Source of the DNA: Halostagnicola kamekurae
GTDB lineage: Archaea > Halobacteriota > Halobacteria > Halobacteriales > Natrialbaceae
DNA length: 64,000 bases
NCBI RefSeq assembly: GCF_900116205.1
Contig: NZ_FOZS01000001.1
Coordinates: forward strand, 868,001-932,000
Direction: 5' to 3'
Positions 25,162 to 33,268 of this stretch are shown here, piece by piece. The translations under genes and the position numbers were made by a program. How positions within the stretch are numbered: the stretch's first letter is position 1; each line of letters begins with the position of its first letter. The notes under the pieces are model-generated. The model had not been told where the DNA came from. It did no database searches and saw only the letters and a list, made by a program, of their open reading frames with translations.

Positions 25162-25201
25162 TGTGACTGGGGACGGTTCGGCTCGAGTCGTTCGGCGAGG
25201 G

Positions 25202-26113
25202 CTATCGACCCACGGAGGCGATCGCGCGCCGGATCGCCTCGCGCTTGACGAGGAGAAAGCCGGTGGCGATACAGGCGAAGCCGACGGCCGTCGCGGGCTC
25301 GATCGCTTCGTCGAGGTAGAGCCAGCCGACGACGGCGGCCACGATCGGGGCGACGTACGAGACCATGTTGATCTCGACGGCGCCGAGTCGCTCTAGTAAC
25401 TCGAAGTAGAGCAGGAATCCGACCGCGCTCGCGGCACACGCGAGATACGCCAGCGCACCGATCGCTTCGGGTGCGGTCCACGCCGAGGGATCGATCGGTT
25501 CCCGAATCGCGAGACTCGCGCCGTGCATCACGAGCGCGCCGCCGAGCATCGACCAGGCCTCCATGGTCTCGATCTCGATCGGCGCGTCGATCCGTCTGAC
25601 GAGGACGCTTCCGAGCGCGAACGCCGTCGCGGCGAGAAAGACCAGGATCGTCGCGACCACGTCTGTCGCGAACAGGTCTCCCGGGTCGGGTTGAGCGATG
25701 ATCGCGACGCCGAGGAGTCCGAGGACGACGCCGCCGAGTCCGGCCGACGAGAGCGCGTCGGCCGGGAACAGCACCCGCGAGAACCCGGTGGTCAGAACCG
25801 GCGAGAGGCTTACCAGGATCGCCGCTGCGGCGGCGGTGGTGTGGCGCTGGCCAACGAACAGGAACGCGTGGTAGCCGGCGATGAGAAACACCGCACCGAC
25901 GGCGACCGCGTACCACTCCCGGCGTCCGCGCGGGAGCCAGTTCTCGGCGGCGTAGGCGGCGTAGCCGAGCATCAGCAAGCCCGCGATATCGTAGCGAAAC
26001 GCGGCGAACAACACCGGCGGGAAGTGTTCGAGACCGGCGCTGATCGCGACGAACGCCGATCCCCAGAGGATCGAGAGGAGGCCAAACAGGAAGGCGGGAC
26101 GACTTCGACTCAC
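25202..26113 (-). CDS. DMT superfamily (EamA) transporter
   Basis: A 303-residue protein with ten hydrophobic segments in two homologous five-helix halves, the EamA layout. The N-terminus has PAFLFGLLSILWGSAFVAI and the second half begins at VVATILVFLAATAFALGSVLV. The end, ATGFLLVKREAIRRA, is cytoplasmic and positive. Members export amino acids or other small metabolites; the substrate here cannot be told. A bend motif in AILVSLSPVLTT is conserved in the family. No neighbour gene suggests a pathway. Confidence 0.88.
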   Translation of the reverse strand: MSRSRPAFLFGLLSILWGSAFVAISAGLEHFPPVLFAAFRYDIAGLLMLGYAAYAAENWLPRGRREWYAVAVGAVFLIAGYHAFLFVGQRHTTAAAAAILVSLSPVLTTGFSRVLFPADALSSAGLGGVVLGLLGVAIIAQPDPGDLFATDVVATILVFLAATAFALGSVLVRRIDAPIEIETMEAWSMLGGALVMHGASLAIREPIDPSAWTAPEAIGALAYLACAASAVGFLLYFELLERLGAVEINMVSYVAPIVAAVVGWLYLDEAIEPATAVGFACIATGFLLVKREAIRRAIASVGR

Positions 26114-26352
26114 GCATCGCCGTTCGAGTCGCGAATCCTATACGTTGTGGTATTCCGTCGATGAGAGCGGACTTCGATGCGGCTATCGTCCTCGCTCGAG
26201 CGACGCTGCAAGTCGGCCCCAATTGGGAGGGTTCGGGCACGTATTGGCAATCCAGAATTTGGTGTATTGCACAACTCCCTGCGCTGTTCGAGGCGATTTC
26301 ACGGGCAGATACCTGGCAAAACTTTAAGTTGCCTTCAGAACCAACGTGTGGT

Positions 26353-26985
26353 ATGGCCGCTCACGGCCGCCCCGCACTGCGGGACCTGTTCGACGAGTCG
26401 CCGACCCCACACATCGCACACCCACCCCGAACCCACCATCGAGACTTCTACGTCGCGACGGACGGGTCGTTCCGACAGACGGGTGGCGGGCTCGGCGCAG
26501 TTATCGAAACCAGAGACGGCACTCGAGTCGCACGCGTTGCGACCGCGGACGCCCCGCCCGATAACAACGTCGCCGAGTATCGGGCGTTGCACCTCGGGCT
26601 CGACGTGCTTGCCGCACGCGCACCGAAACACGCGAGCGTCGGCGTTCTCATCGACCACGATTCGCTGGCCAGTAACGTCAACAACGCGATTCTGGCGACG
26701 AACCATCCCGATCGGAAGCCGCCGCGACCGTTTTCGATCCCGTCGAACACGGAACACCACTGGCGGGGCATTCGGGCTCGAGTCAACGGCTTCGACGAGA
26801 TCCGTGCGGCCCGCATCGACAGCGACCAAAATCCGGCTCACGCCCTCGCGAACGAGCCGTCCCAGTACGAACACGTCAACCGGGAACTCGATCGGTGCGT
26901 GCTCCCCGATCCGCCCGAGCCGACGATTTCGGAGGTTCCGCCGCCGTCTCGAGCCAACCGAAACGGCGGTCGCGCCTCCGATTGA
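26353..26985 (+). CDS. RNase H-like domain protein (RNase HI family)
   Basis: A 210-residue protein with an RNase H domain from about residue 30. Catalytic acidic residues are in FYVATDGSF (Asp37), NNVAEYRALHLGLDVL (Glu75) and VLIDHDSL (Asp101/Asp103). At the fourth position the family's Asp is replaced in QNPAHALANEPSQYEH by His, as in many archaeal type 1 proteins. It would cut the RNA strand of RNA/DNA hybrids. The start is ATG at 26353, 20-30 bases below the TATA-like CTTTAAGTTG; an upstream frame from 26161 has no conserved content. A DUF2240 protein gene follows 127 bp downstream. Confidence 0.82.
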   Translation: MAAHGRPALRDLFDESPTPHIAHPPRTHHRDFYVATDGSFRQTGGGLGAVIETRDGTRVARVATADAPPDNNVAEYRALHLGLDVLAARAPKHASVGVLIDHDSLASNVNNAILATNHPDRKPPRPFSIPSNTEHHWRGIRARVNGFDEIRAARIDSDQNPAHALANEPSQYEHVNRELDRCVLPDPPEPTISEVPPPSRANRNGGRASD

Positions 26986-27112
26986 TCGACGCCGCCAACC
27001 CAGACGAGCGGGCCGTCGTTCGGTCCGGCGACCGCTTCGGTTCGATCACCCGTATCGATCGCTCCGGTTCGAACCGCCATCGTTATTTTCTCGCCCTGAA
27101 GAATCAATTTCG

Positions 27113-27568
27113 ATGAGTCTTCGCGTCGCCGTCGCTGCGCCGTTCGTCCAGAACGGCACAGACAGACTTCGAGAAAACGAGTTCGTCGTCGCGCTCTCGC
27201 TGGACCGGGACTGGTTTTCGCCCGATCAGGCGACGCGACTGATCGACGTCGCGACCGGCGAAGACCTCCTGTCCCGGGACGGAACCGACCTCGAGCTATC
27301 GTTCGACCCCGCGACGGTGACGATCCCCGACGACTTCGTTCCGGACGAGGACATCCTCGCGGAGCGGTCGGCGTTCGAGCGCGTCCTCGATGCGCTCGTC
27401 GCCGAGGGAATGGAGAAACACGAGGCCGTCGGCGCGATCAACACTCTCCAGCAGGAACTCGACGTCACGATCGAAGCCGCGGCCGTCGTCTACGCGCGCC
27501 GGGAGGGAATCGACGTCTCCGACCTGGCTCCCGTCGCCAGAAACGCCTTAGTCGGGTCCGAGGACTGA
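27113..27568 (+). CDS. DUF2240 family protein
   Basis: A 151-residue protein that begins MSLRVAVAAPFVQNGTDRL, has a helical first domain (EFVVALSLDRDWFSPDQATRLI) and ends with a UBA-like region (ALVAEGMEKHEAVGAINTLQ, then DVTIEAAAVVYARREGIDV). It belongs to the haloarchaeal DUF2240 family, whose function is unknown. The start is ATG at 27113; an open frame extends far upstream over the RNase H gene but in a different phase and without coding character. It is followed 46 bp later by another small gene and may be co-transcribed. Confidence 0.85.
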   Translation: MSLRVAVAAPFVQNGTDRLRENEFVVALSLDRDWFSPDQATRLIDVATGEDLLSRDGTDLELSFDPATVTIPDDFVPDEDILAERSAFERVLDALVAEGMEKHEAVGAINTLQQELDVTIEAAAVVYARREGIDVSDLAPVARNALVGSED

Positions 27569-27614
27569 ACCCCGCGATCGAAGACGATTACTCCGTCGGG
27601 GCCGACCTGACCGT

Positions 27615-28124
27615 ATGGTCGAGACGCGAGTTACGGACGGCCGTCGCATCGCCGAACTCCTCGCGAGCGAAATCGACGGCCGAGAAGACGGCAACCTCGA
27701 GCGGCTGGCAGTCGTCGACGCCGACACGGACGTCGAGCCGACGACCGACGGCGCTCGAGCGTACGACGTCGGACGAACGGAGGGGTCGGACCGAACGGAG
27801 GGGTCGGACCGAACGGAGGGGTCGGACCGAACGGAGGAAACGAAACGTGAGGCGCAGGAAACGGACCGTGAAGCAGAGACAGAACGCGAGGGGCCGGCAG
27901 AACGGGAGCGGCCGGTCGCCAGCGTGTTCGTCCACGAGGATCGGGTCCGCGTCGAGTTCGAACGGGGCCGCGATCGCGCGGCAAGCGCCGCCGAGGCGGT
28001 CGGACTCAGGGTTCGGCCGAAAGCGACGACGCCGCCGAAAACGCTCGTGTTCGTCGAAGACGGCGGCGAGGTCAAGCGAGCGTCTGACGTCTTCGACGAC
28101 GTGAGCCGATCGATTTCGGAGTGA
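27615..28124 (+). CDS. Haloarchaeal protein with an in-frame 18-bp minisatellite
   Basis: A 169-residue protein. The folded ends are MVETRVTDGRRIAELLASEI at the N-terminus and a C-terminal domain with VASVFVHEDRVRVEFERG, RVRPKATTPPKTLVFVEDGG and VKRASDVFDDVS. Between them is a disordered linker with three identical TEGSDR units and several Glu/Arg-rich repeats. I do not recognise the family. It lies 46 bp after the DUF2240 gene in the same orientation. The linker repeat makes length variation between strains likely. Confidence 0.65.
   Translation: MVETRVTDGRRIAELLASEIDGREDGNLERLAVVDADTDVEPTTDGARAYDVGRTEGSDRTEGSDRTEGSDRTEETKREAQETDREAETEREGPAERERPVASVFVHEDRVRVEFERGRDRAASAAEAVGLRVRPKATTPPKTLVFVEDGGEVKRASDVFDDVSRSISE
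27775..27838 (+). repeat. 18-bp tandem repeat, three full copies
   Basis: GAACGGAGGGGTCGGACC occurs three times without change (27775-27828) and a partial fourth copy follows. The repeat is a multiple of three, so gain or loss keeps the frame, adding or removing TEGSDR units. Confidence 0.9.
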
Positions 28125-28226
28125 CTTTTCGGGAGATTCGTCGCCGCAGAAACGCGTTCACTCAGCGTGGAAGCGTAACACTCAGCGTCGAAAGTGCGTC
28201 CAATCTGCGTCGGACCTGGGTTTCAC

Positions 28227-28886
28227 TCACTCGAGCGTCGCGAGCACGTCCGGGAGCTCCGTCGCGATCGAATCCTGCGCTAGGTGGCCGGCGGCCCGGT
28301 CGTCCGGTGCGGGACCGTCGGGTTTCAGCACCTGAATCGCGTCCATTCCGGCGTTAGTCGCGCCGGCGATATCGGCCTCGACGTCGTCGCCGACGTAAAC
28401 CGCGTTCTCGGCGTCGACGGCCAGTTCGGACAGGATCGCGTCGAAGGCTCGCGGGTCGGGTTTGCCCGCCTCGAGTTCGCCCGTCACGAGCGCCGCGTCG
28501 AAGGCCCGTTCCCAGCCCAGCGTCTCGAGTTTGTCCCGCTGGGCCCGAACGGGGCCGTTCGTGAGCAGGCCGACGCTGTAGCGGTCCCGGAGGTCAGCGA
28601 GCAGCGATTCGACGCCGGCGACGGGCGACAGCGAATCGGCGATGGTCTGGCGGTACGCGACGGCGAGTTCCTCGGCGTCCGCGTCGGTCTCTCGATCGGC
28701 CAACAGTTCGGCGAAGATCGGCTTGCGGGTCGTTTGCGTGAGGTTCTGGCGGTGCGCATCGAGGTACGACTCGCGGCTGATCGATGGTATCCCCGTCGCA
28801 GCGGTGACGTCCTCGAGAATCGTCTCCCGATCCCGGTCCGGGACGGCCAGCGTTTCGTCGAGGTCGAAGACGACCGCCTCTACCAT
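28227..28886 (-). CDS. HAD superfamily hydrolase
   Basis: A 219-residue phosphatase-like protein. HAD motif I is VVFDLDETLAV (about 6-16) with two catalytic Asp, motif II is GLLTNGP with its Thr (about 105-111), the motif III lysine is in GKPDPRAF, and motif IV is YVGDDVEADIAGA with two Asp. A helical cap (about 20-85) puts it in the subclass I type with small phosphoesters as substrates. The substrate is not known. It neighbours an antiporter gene, from which it is about 57 bp away. Confidence 0.88.
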   Translation of the reverse strand: MVEAVVFDLDETLAVPDRDRETILEDVTAATGIPSISRESYLDAHRQNLTQTTRKPIFAELLADRETDADAEELAVAYRQTIADSLSPVAGVESLLADLRDRYSVGLLTNGPVRAQRDKLETLGWERAFDAALVTGELEAGKPDPRAFDAILSELAVDAENAVYVGDDVEADIAGATNAGMDAIQVLKPDGPAPDDRAAGHLAQDSIATELPDVLATLE

Positions 28887-28942
28887 GCTCGGTGCAAGGA
28901 ACCGGACGGGTTTGAAGGTATCTCTTTTCGGGATTCAGTCCC

Positions 28943-30223
28943 CTAATTTCCGGGTCGTCCCTCCGCGCCTGCGGCGCGCTCGAGTCGCGGGACGAGCGCC
29001 GCTTCGACGCGGTCGGAGTACTGCATGAGCGTCGTCCCGAGGATGCTCATCAACAGCACGTAACCGACCGAGAAGGCGTAGATCGTATCGACGGTACCCG
29101 TCCCGATCGCGCCGCCAGAACCCGAACTGGCGACCGCGATGACAGTGCTCGCGATGATCAGCGAGAACTCACCGCGGGTGACCATCCCGAGGCCGACTCG
29201 AATCGATCGGCGCTCGTCGAGGTCGTAGATCCGACCGCCGAGGTAGCCGCTGACGAGTTTCGCCGGCGTCGTGAACAAGGCGGCGACCACGATCATGCCC
29301 GCCACGCCGCCGAACACGCTCGGATCGGTCAGCAGGCCGATCCAGAAGAAAAAGACCGCAGCGAACGTGTCTCGCAGGGGCGCGAGCAGTTGCTCGAGGT
29401 CGTGGACGTGGTCGGTCGAGGAGAACGCCATCCCGACGAAGAAGGCCGCGACGGCCTCGCTGACGCCGAGCGAGAGGGCGGCGCCGGAGACGAGCACGAG
29501 GACACCGAGCGTCCGGAGGACGAGAAACTCGAAGGAGTCCGTCTCGAGCAGTCGCTGGAACCACTCGGTTCCGAAGTAAACGAGCACCAGCAGTCCGACG
29601 ATGAACGCCATCGCGGCGCCGATCTGACCGATCGCGTCGCCGACGCTGCCGCCGCCGAGAACGAGCGCCGAGACGACGGCGAGGTAGATCGCGATGAACA
29701 GGTCCTCGTAGACGAGCGTCCCGAGCATCGCGTCGGCCTCGTCGTTCGCGATCCAGCCGAGGTCGATGAGTGATTTGGTGATGATCGCCGACGAGGAAAT
29801 GTAGACGATCCCGGCGAGGATGAACGCAGCCAGGAGGTCGCCGAAAAAGAGCCAGCCGAGTACCAGTCCGACGCCGAAGTTCAACGCGAGGTCGATCGAC
29901 CCGGCTTTGCCGATCCGGTTTCTGGTCTCGAGCAGTCGCTCGAGGTTGAACTCGAGGCCGAGAAAGAAGAGCAGGAAGACGATTCCGAGTTCGGCCCCGA
30001 GGTAGATGAAGTCGGTCTCGGCCAGGTAGGGGAATGTCTCGCCGACGACTGGGGTGAGGAACTCGGGGACCGGCGCGGAACCGAGCACGTACTCGTTCAA
30101 GACCATTCCGAACAGGATGTACAACGGGATGACCGACTGTCCGAGTCGGTTCGCGAGAACGCCGGCACTCGCCGCCGCGGCGAACAGGACGCCGATCTCG
30201 ATCAGCGTGGTTTCAGTCGCCAC
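28943..30223 (-). CDS. CPA2-type cation:proton antiporter (KhtU/KefB-like membrane subunit)
   Basis: A 426-residue protein with about twelve transmembrane helices of the monovalent cation:proton antiporter-2 type. Helices start IGVLFAAAASAGVLANRLG and show family features such as ELGIVFLLFFLGLEFNLERL and GVSEAVAAFFVGMAFSSTD. It would exchange K+ or Na+ for H+, which matters in a salt-in halophile. No TrkA-N domain is attached. The regulatory subunit is encoded just upstream (start of this gene is 33 bp after its stop), so the pair resembles the bacterial KhtTU arrangement. Confidence 0.87.
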   Translation of the reverse strand: MATETTLIEIGVLFAAAASAGVLANRLGQSVIPLYILFGMVLNEYVLGSAPVPEFLTPVVGETFPYLAETDFIYLGAELGIVFLLFFLGLEFNLERLLETRNRIGKAGSIDLALNFGVGLVLGWLFFGDLLAAFILAGIVYISSSAIITKSLIDLGWIANDEADAMLGTLVYEDLFIAIYLAVVSALVLGGGSVGDAIGQIGAAMAFIVGLLVLVYFGTEWFQRLLETDSFEFLVLRTLGVLVLVSGAALSLGVSEAVAAFFVGMAFSSTDHVHDLEQLLAPLRDTFAAVFFFWIGLLTDPSVFGGVAGMIVVAALFTTPAKLVSGYLGGRIYDLDERRSIRVGLGMVTRGEFSLIIASTVIAVASSGSGGAIGTGTVDTIYAFSVGYVLLMSILGTTLMQYSDRVEAALVPRLERAAGAEGRPGN

Positions 30224-30256
30224 TCGCTGTCACCCCCTGCGAGCCCTCCACGGCGA

Positions 30257-30751
30257 TCACTCCTGCCCGCCGTTCCCGAGCAACTGTTCGAACTCGATGC
30301 AGTCCTCGCGCTCGCCGACGACGACGACCGTATCCTCGGCCTCGAGGACGGTTTCGGGCGTCGGCGGCGTGATGACTTCGGAGCCGCGCTGGATCGCGAT
30401 GATCGAAACGCCGGTTCGTTCGCGGACCTTCGCGTCGGCGATCGCCTGCCCAGCGAGGTCCGAATCCGCCGGCACGCCGTACCACTCGATGAACGTTTCG
30501 TCGGCGAGCATCGTTTCGACCCGGTTCGTCTGGACCGGCTGGAAGTACGCGCCCTCGAGGATCGTGCCCACTTTTCGAGCCATCCGATCCGGCAGTTCGA
30601 ACAGTTTGTCGCTGTCTGCGTCCGCGTCGGGTTTCAGGTAGACCTCACGCTTTCCGGTGTTGTGTGTCACGATAACGAGGCGTTCTCCCCCCTCGAGTTC
30701 GACCTCGTATTTCTTCCCGACGCCGGGAAGGTCGCTCTCGTAGATAGTCAT
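30257..30751 (-). CDS. TrkA-C-type regulatory subunit of the antiporter
   Basis: A 164-residue protein: MTIYESDLPGVGKKYEVELE, a KhtT-like N-terminal beta domain with ERLVIVTHNTGKREVYL, and a C-terminal RCK_C domain (GKAI-like stretch LAGQAIADAKVRERTGVSIIAI, then VLEAEDTVVVVGERED). Start is ATG 30751; a longer frame to 30805 is not family-like. RCK_C domains bind small ligands and gate the channel or antiporter, here the downstream gene 33 bp away. No Walker or Rossmann NAD domain is present. Confidence 0.88.
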   Translation of the reverse strand: MTIYESDLPGVGKKYEVELEGGERLVIVTHNTGKREVYLKPDADADSDKLFELPDRMARKVGTILEGAYFQPVQTNRVETMLADETFIEWYGVPADSDLAGQAIADAKVRERTGVSIIAIQRGSEVITPPTPETVLEAEDTVVVVGEREDCIEFEQLLGNGGQE

Positions 30752-30886
30752 ACCCTCTAGTCGAGACGGACGGATATTAAATACCGTGACACTCCCTCCG
30801 AGCACCGAACGATCGTCCGCTCACCCCGGGTCTCTCGAGGAGTCAGTTCGTCCTCGAGAGCGAGAGGAAGTTCCTTGAGGACCCGA

Positions 30887-31339
30887 TCAGGACTGTTCGG
30901 CGTCCCGGCGCGCGACGATGCCGAGTCCGATCCACGTGATCACGGCCTCGTCGTCCTGGTTGTACGCCGTCAGTCTGGTGTCGACGTGACCGACCGTCGG
31001 GTCGTCCTCGAGCGGTCGTTTGTCGACGACTTCGACGGTCATCGAGAGCGTGTCGCCGGGCGTGACGGGTTTGATCCAGCGGAGTTCGTCGATGCCGCGA
31101 GCCCCGAGCCACGCCTCGTCGGCGATGTTTTCGACGAACTCGCGCATACACAGCGACGCCGTGTGCCAGCCGCTCGCGATGAGTTCCCCGAACATGGAAT
31201 CTTCGGCGGCGTCCTCGTCGACGTGGTACGTCTGGGGATCGTACTGCTCGGCGAACTCGATGATCTCGTCTTTCGAAATCGTTCGGTCGCCGAAGGTGTG
31301 GGTATCTCCGACGTCGATGTCCTCGTAGTACGTTGCCAT
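30887..31339 (-). CDS. MaoC-like hotdog dehydratase
   Basis: A 150-residue protein of the hotdog fold. The R-hydratase motif appears as YDPQTYHVDEDAAEDSMFGE with its Asp/His pair (about 33-40), followed by IASGWHTASLCMREF. Such proteins hydrate trans-2-enoyl-CoA in fatty acid or polyhydroxyalkanoate metabolism. The start is ATG at 31337-31339; the open frame to 32665 beyond it overlaps the PyrF gene on the other strand and is shadow sequence. The enzyme substrate is not evident from neighbours. Confidence 0.85.
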   Translation of the reverse strand: MATYYEDIDVGDTHTFGDRTISKDEIIEFAEQYDPQTYHVDEDAAEDSMFGELIASGWHTASLCMREFVENIADEAWLGARGIDELRWIKPVTPGDTLSMTVEVVDKRPLEDDPTVGHVDTRLTAYNQDDEAVITWIGLGIVARRDAEQS

Positions 31340-31455
31340 GCCTCGAGAACGCCGGTGAACCGAGAAATAGCTTGCTGGATCGATCGACCGGAGCGCCGAC
31401 GCCGCGTCGGCGTTCGAACTCTTCGAGCGGAGTCCGAGACGGTTCGACGCGCCGA

Positions 31456-31833
31456 CTAGTCGTCCGAGTCGGCCACGCCCTCGAGCAGGTACGTCGCGCT
31501 CTCTACGTTCGTCGCCAGCGCGGTGTCGTGGACATCGCAGATGCGCAGCAGGGCCGAGATGTCCGGCTCGTGGGGCTGGGCGGTCAGCGGATCCCGCAGG
31601 AAGACGATGCCATCGAGTCGTCCCTCCGCCACCTGCGCGCCGATCATCAGGTCGCCCCCGAGCGGTCCCGATTCCATGCGGTCGATCTCGAGGTCGGTGG
31701 CTTCCATCAGTCGCTTGCCGGTCGTCCCGGTCGCGATCAGGTCGTACTCGAGCAGTTGCGATCGGTGGGCCTGTGCGAACTCGATGAGTTCCGGTTTCTT
31801 CTCGTCGTGTGCGATGAGCGCCAGTCGCGTCAT
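31456..31833 (-). CDS. mgsA: Methylglyoxal synthase
   Basis: A 125-residue enzyme that converts dihydroxyacetone phosphate to methylglyoxal and phosphate. The N-terminus MTRLALIAHDEKKPELIEFA has the active-site His and Lys pair. TGTTGKRLME binds phosphate, ESGPLGGDLMIGAQVAEG carries the catalytic Asp/Gly loop, and DGIVFLRDPLTAQPHEPDI follows with a conserved Asp and His. Length is somewhat short of bacterial MgsA (about 150), as in haloarchaea. It stands alone between a hotdog enzyme and PyrF. Confidence 0.92.
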   Translation of the reverse strand: MTRLALIAHDEKKPELIEFAQAHRSQLLEYDLIATGTTGKRLMEATDLEIDRMESGPLGGDLMIGAQVAEGRLDGIVFLRDPLTAQPHEPDISALLRICDVHDTALATNVESATYLLEGVADSDD

Positions 31834-32005
31834 ATTCCTGTCTTAAGACGAGTGTTGGGATAGTTTTCCGTGTCGATTCCATGACACCGCGCAGTTTCTC
31901 GAGTGACGGCGACAGCGTCGTATCCGGATCACCGTCCTCGGAGGCATCGCACTCGAGGCGCGGCCGATAGCAACACTTTCGGCCGTCGGGTTTGCACTCG
32001 AGGGC

Positions 32006-32806
32006 ATGAACTTCTTCGATCGACTGCACGACCGCATCGCCTCGGTCGACAGCATCGTCAGCGTCGGGCTGGATCCCGACCCGAAACGTATCCCGGACCA
32101 CCTCGCGGAGTACGACCTCCCGCGGTGGGCGTTCAACCGCCGGATCATCGACGCGACCCACGAACACGCCGCTGTCTACAAACCAAACGCCGCGTTCTAC
32201 GAGGACCCCGACGGCTGGCGCGCCCTCGAGGAGACGGTCGCCTACGCCCACGGCAAGGGCGTCCCGGTCCTGCTCGACGCCAAGCGGGCCGACATCGGCA
32301 ACACGACCCGACAGTACGCCCAGATCCTCGAGACGGTCGACGCGATCACCGTCAACCCCTACATGGGCCGTGACTCCCTCCAGCCGTTTCTCGCCGAGGA
32401 GGAAGCCGGCGTGTTCGTCCTCTGTCGAACCTCGAACCCCGGCGGTGCTGATCTGCAGGACCTCGAACTCGCGTCCGGTGAACCGCTCTACGAACGGGTG
32501 GCGGCGCTGGCAGACACCTGGAACGCGAACGACAACGTCGGCCTCGTCGTCGGCGCGACGAACCCGGACGAACTCGAGGAGGTCCGAGAGCTGGCACCGG
32601 ATCTGCCCTTCCTCGTGCCGGGGATCGGCGCGCAGGGCGGGGACGCGGAAGCCGCCGTCGAGCACGGCCTCGCCGACGGCGTCGGCCTCGTCAACTCCTC
32701 TCGAGGGATCATCTTCGCCGGCGAGGACGCGGGAGAAGAGTTCGCAGCCGCCGCCGGCCAGGCCGCGGCGAAGTTGCAGTCCAGATTGAACCAGTATCGA
32801 GAGTGA
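32006..32806 (+). CDS. pyrF: Orotidine 5'-phosphate decarboxylase, type 2 (UMP synthesis)
   Basis: A 266-residue (beta/alpha)8 enzyme that makes UMP from OMP. VSVGLDPDPKRIPDHL is at the start, the catalytic signature VLLDAKRADIGNTTRQYA holds the Asp-Lys-x-x-Asp catalytic centre, and VPGIGAQGGD with a GLVNSSRGI end forms the phosphate site. This version is longer than type 1 (about 230 residues) and belongs to the type 2 family usual in haloarchaea. It is divergent from mgsA and about 170 bp away. Confidence 0.94.
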   Translation: MNFFDRLHDRIASVDSIVSVGLDPDPKRIPDHLAEYDLPRWAFNRRIIDATHEHAAVYKPNAAFYEDPDGWRALEETVAYAHGKGVPVLLDAKRADIGNTTRQYAQILETVDAITVNPYMGRDSLQPFLAEEEAGVFVLCRTSNPGGADLQDLELASGEPLYERVAALADTWNANDNVGLVVGATNPDELEEVRELAPDLPFLVPGIGAQGGDAEAAVEHGLADGVGLVNSSRGIIFAGEDAGEEFAAAAGQAAAKLQSRLNQYRE

Positions 32807-32939
32807 GATTCCTGACTAGTACTGAGACCGAGCCACTGAATCGGTATCGGAACTGAGGCCGGCCGGTGTCGACGCCGCCGGTAGCTGTTTTTCCAGCGGT
32901 GGGCTATCCACCAGTGAAACGAACCGGTCGAATGGTCGA

Positions 32940-33119
32940 TCAGAATCGGTGAATATCGGTATCGTCCGGTTGCTCGCCCGGTCGCGCCTGGGCCGCACAG
33001 TCCGCACAGAGTCCGAGGTCGCGCTCGTAGTGTTGCTCGCAGGCCAGCGTCCCGCAGTTGTCACACCGAGCCTGGGCCGGTCGCGCTTCACAGATCTGGC
33101 AGAGCCCACTTACGCTCAT
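32940..33119 (-). CDS. Small HIT-type or B-box zinc-finger protein
   Basis: A 59-residue protein with CQICEARPAQARCDNCGTLACEQHYERDLGLC and a further CADC; eight potential Cys/His ligands are spaced as in a double zinc knuckle of the HIT or B-box kind. The charged C-terminus (PGEQPDDTDIHRF) is disordered. The start is ATG at 33117-33119; the longer frame to 33203 adds sequence without zinc-finger character. Function unknown. It is divergent from a GTPase gene 150 bp away. Confidence 0.78.
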   Translation of the reverse strand: MSVSGLCQICEARPAQARCDNCGTLACEQHYERDLGLCADCAAQARPGEQPDDTDIHRF

Positions 33120-33268
33120 ACGTCTTCGTAGGGACTCCAGGCGCTTGAAACCGCTCCCGGAATTGGTCATCCATAGTTGATATTCGCGCGAGAAACCCAT
33201 CATTGTCCAGTGTCAACGTCTGACACTCAACGAGAAGGCTTTTGCGCTGTGACTCTCTACCGTGGCAC

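Noticed and set aside
26177-27568. Open frame joining the RNase H region to the DUF2240 gene
   Set aside because: The first 310 codons are a Ser/Arg-rich shadow of the RNase H gene in another phase. The DUF2240 protein starts at 27113 with its family N-terminus, so there is no fusion.
30887-32665. Open frame of 592 codons on the minus strand
   Set aside because: Only the last 151 codons (from ATG 31339) encode the MaoC-like protein. The upstream part lies over mgsA and PyrF and has an arginine-rich shadow composition.
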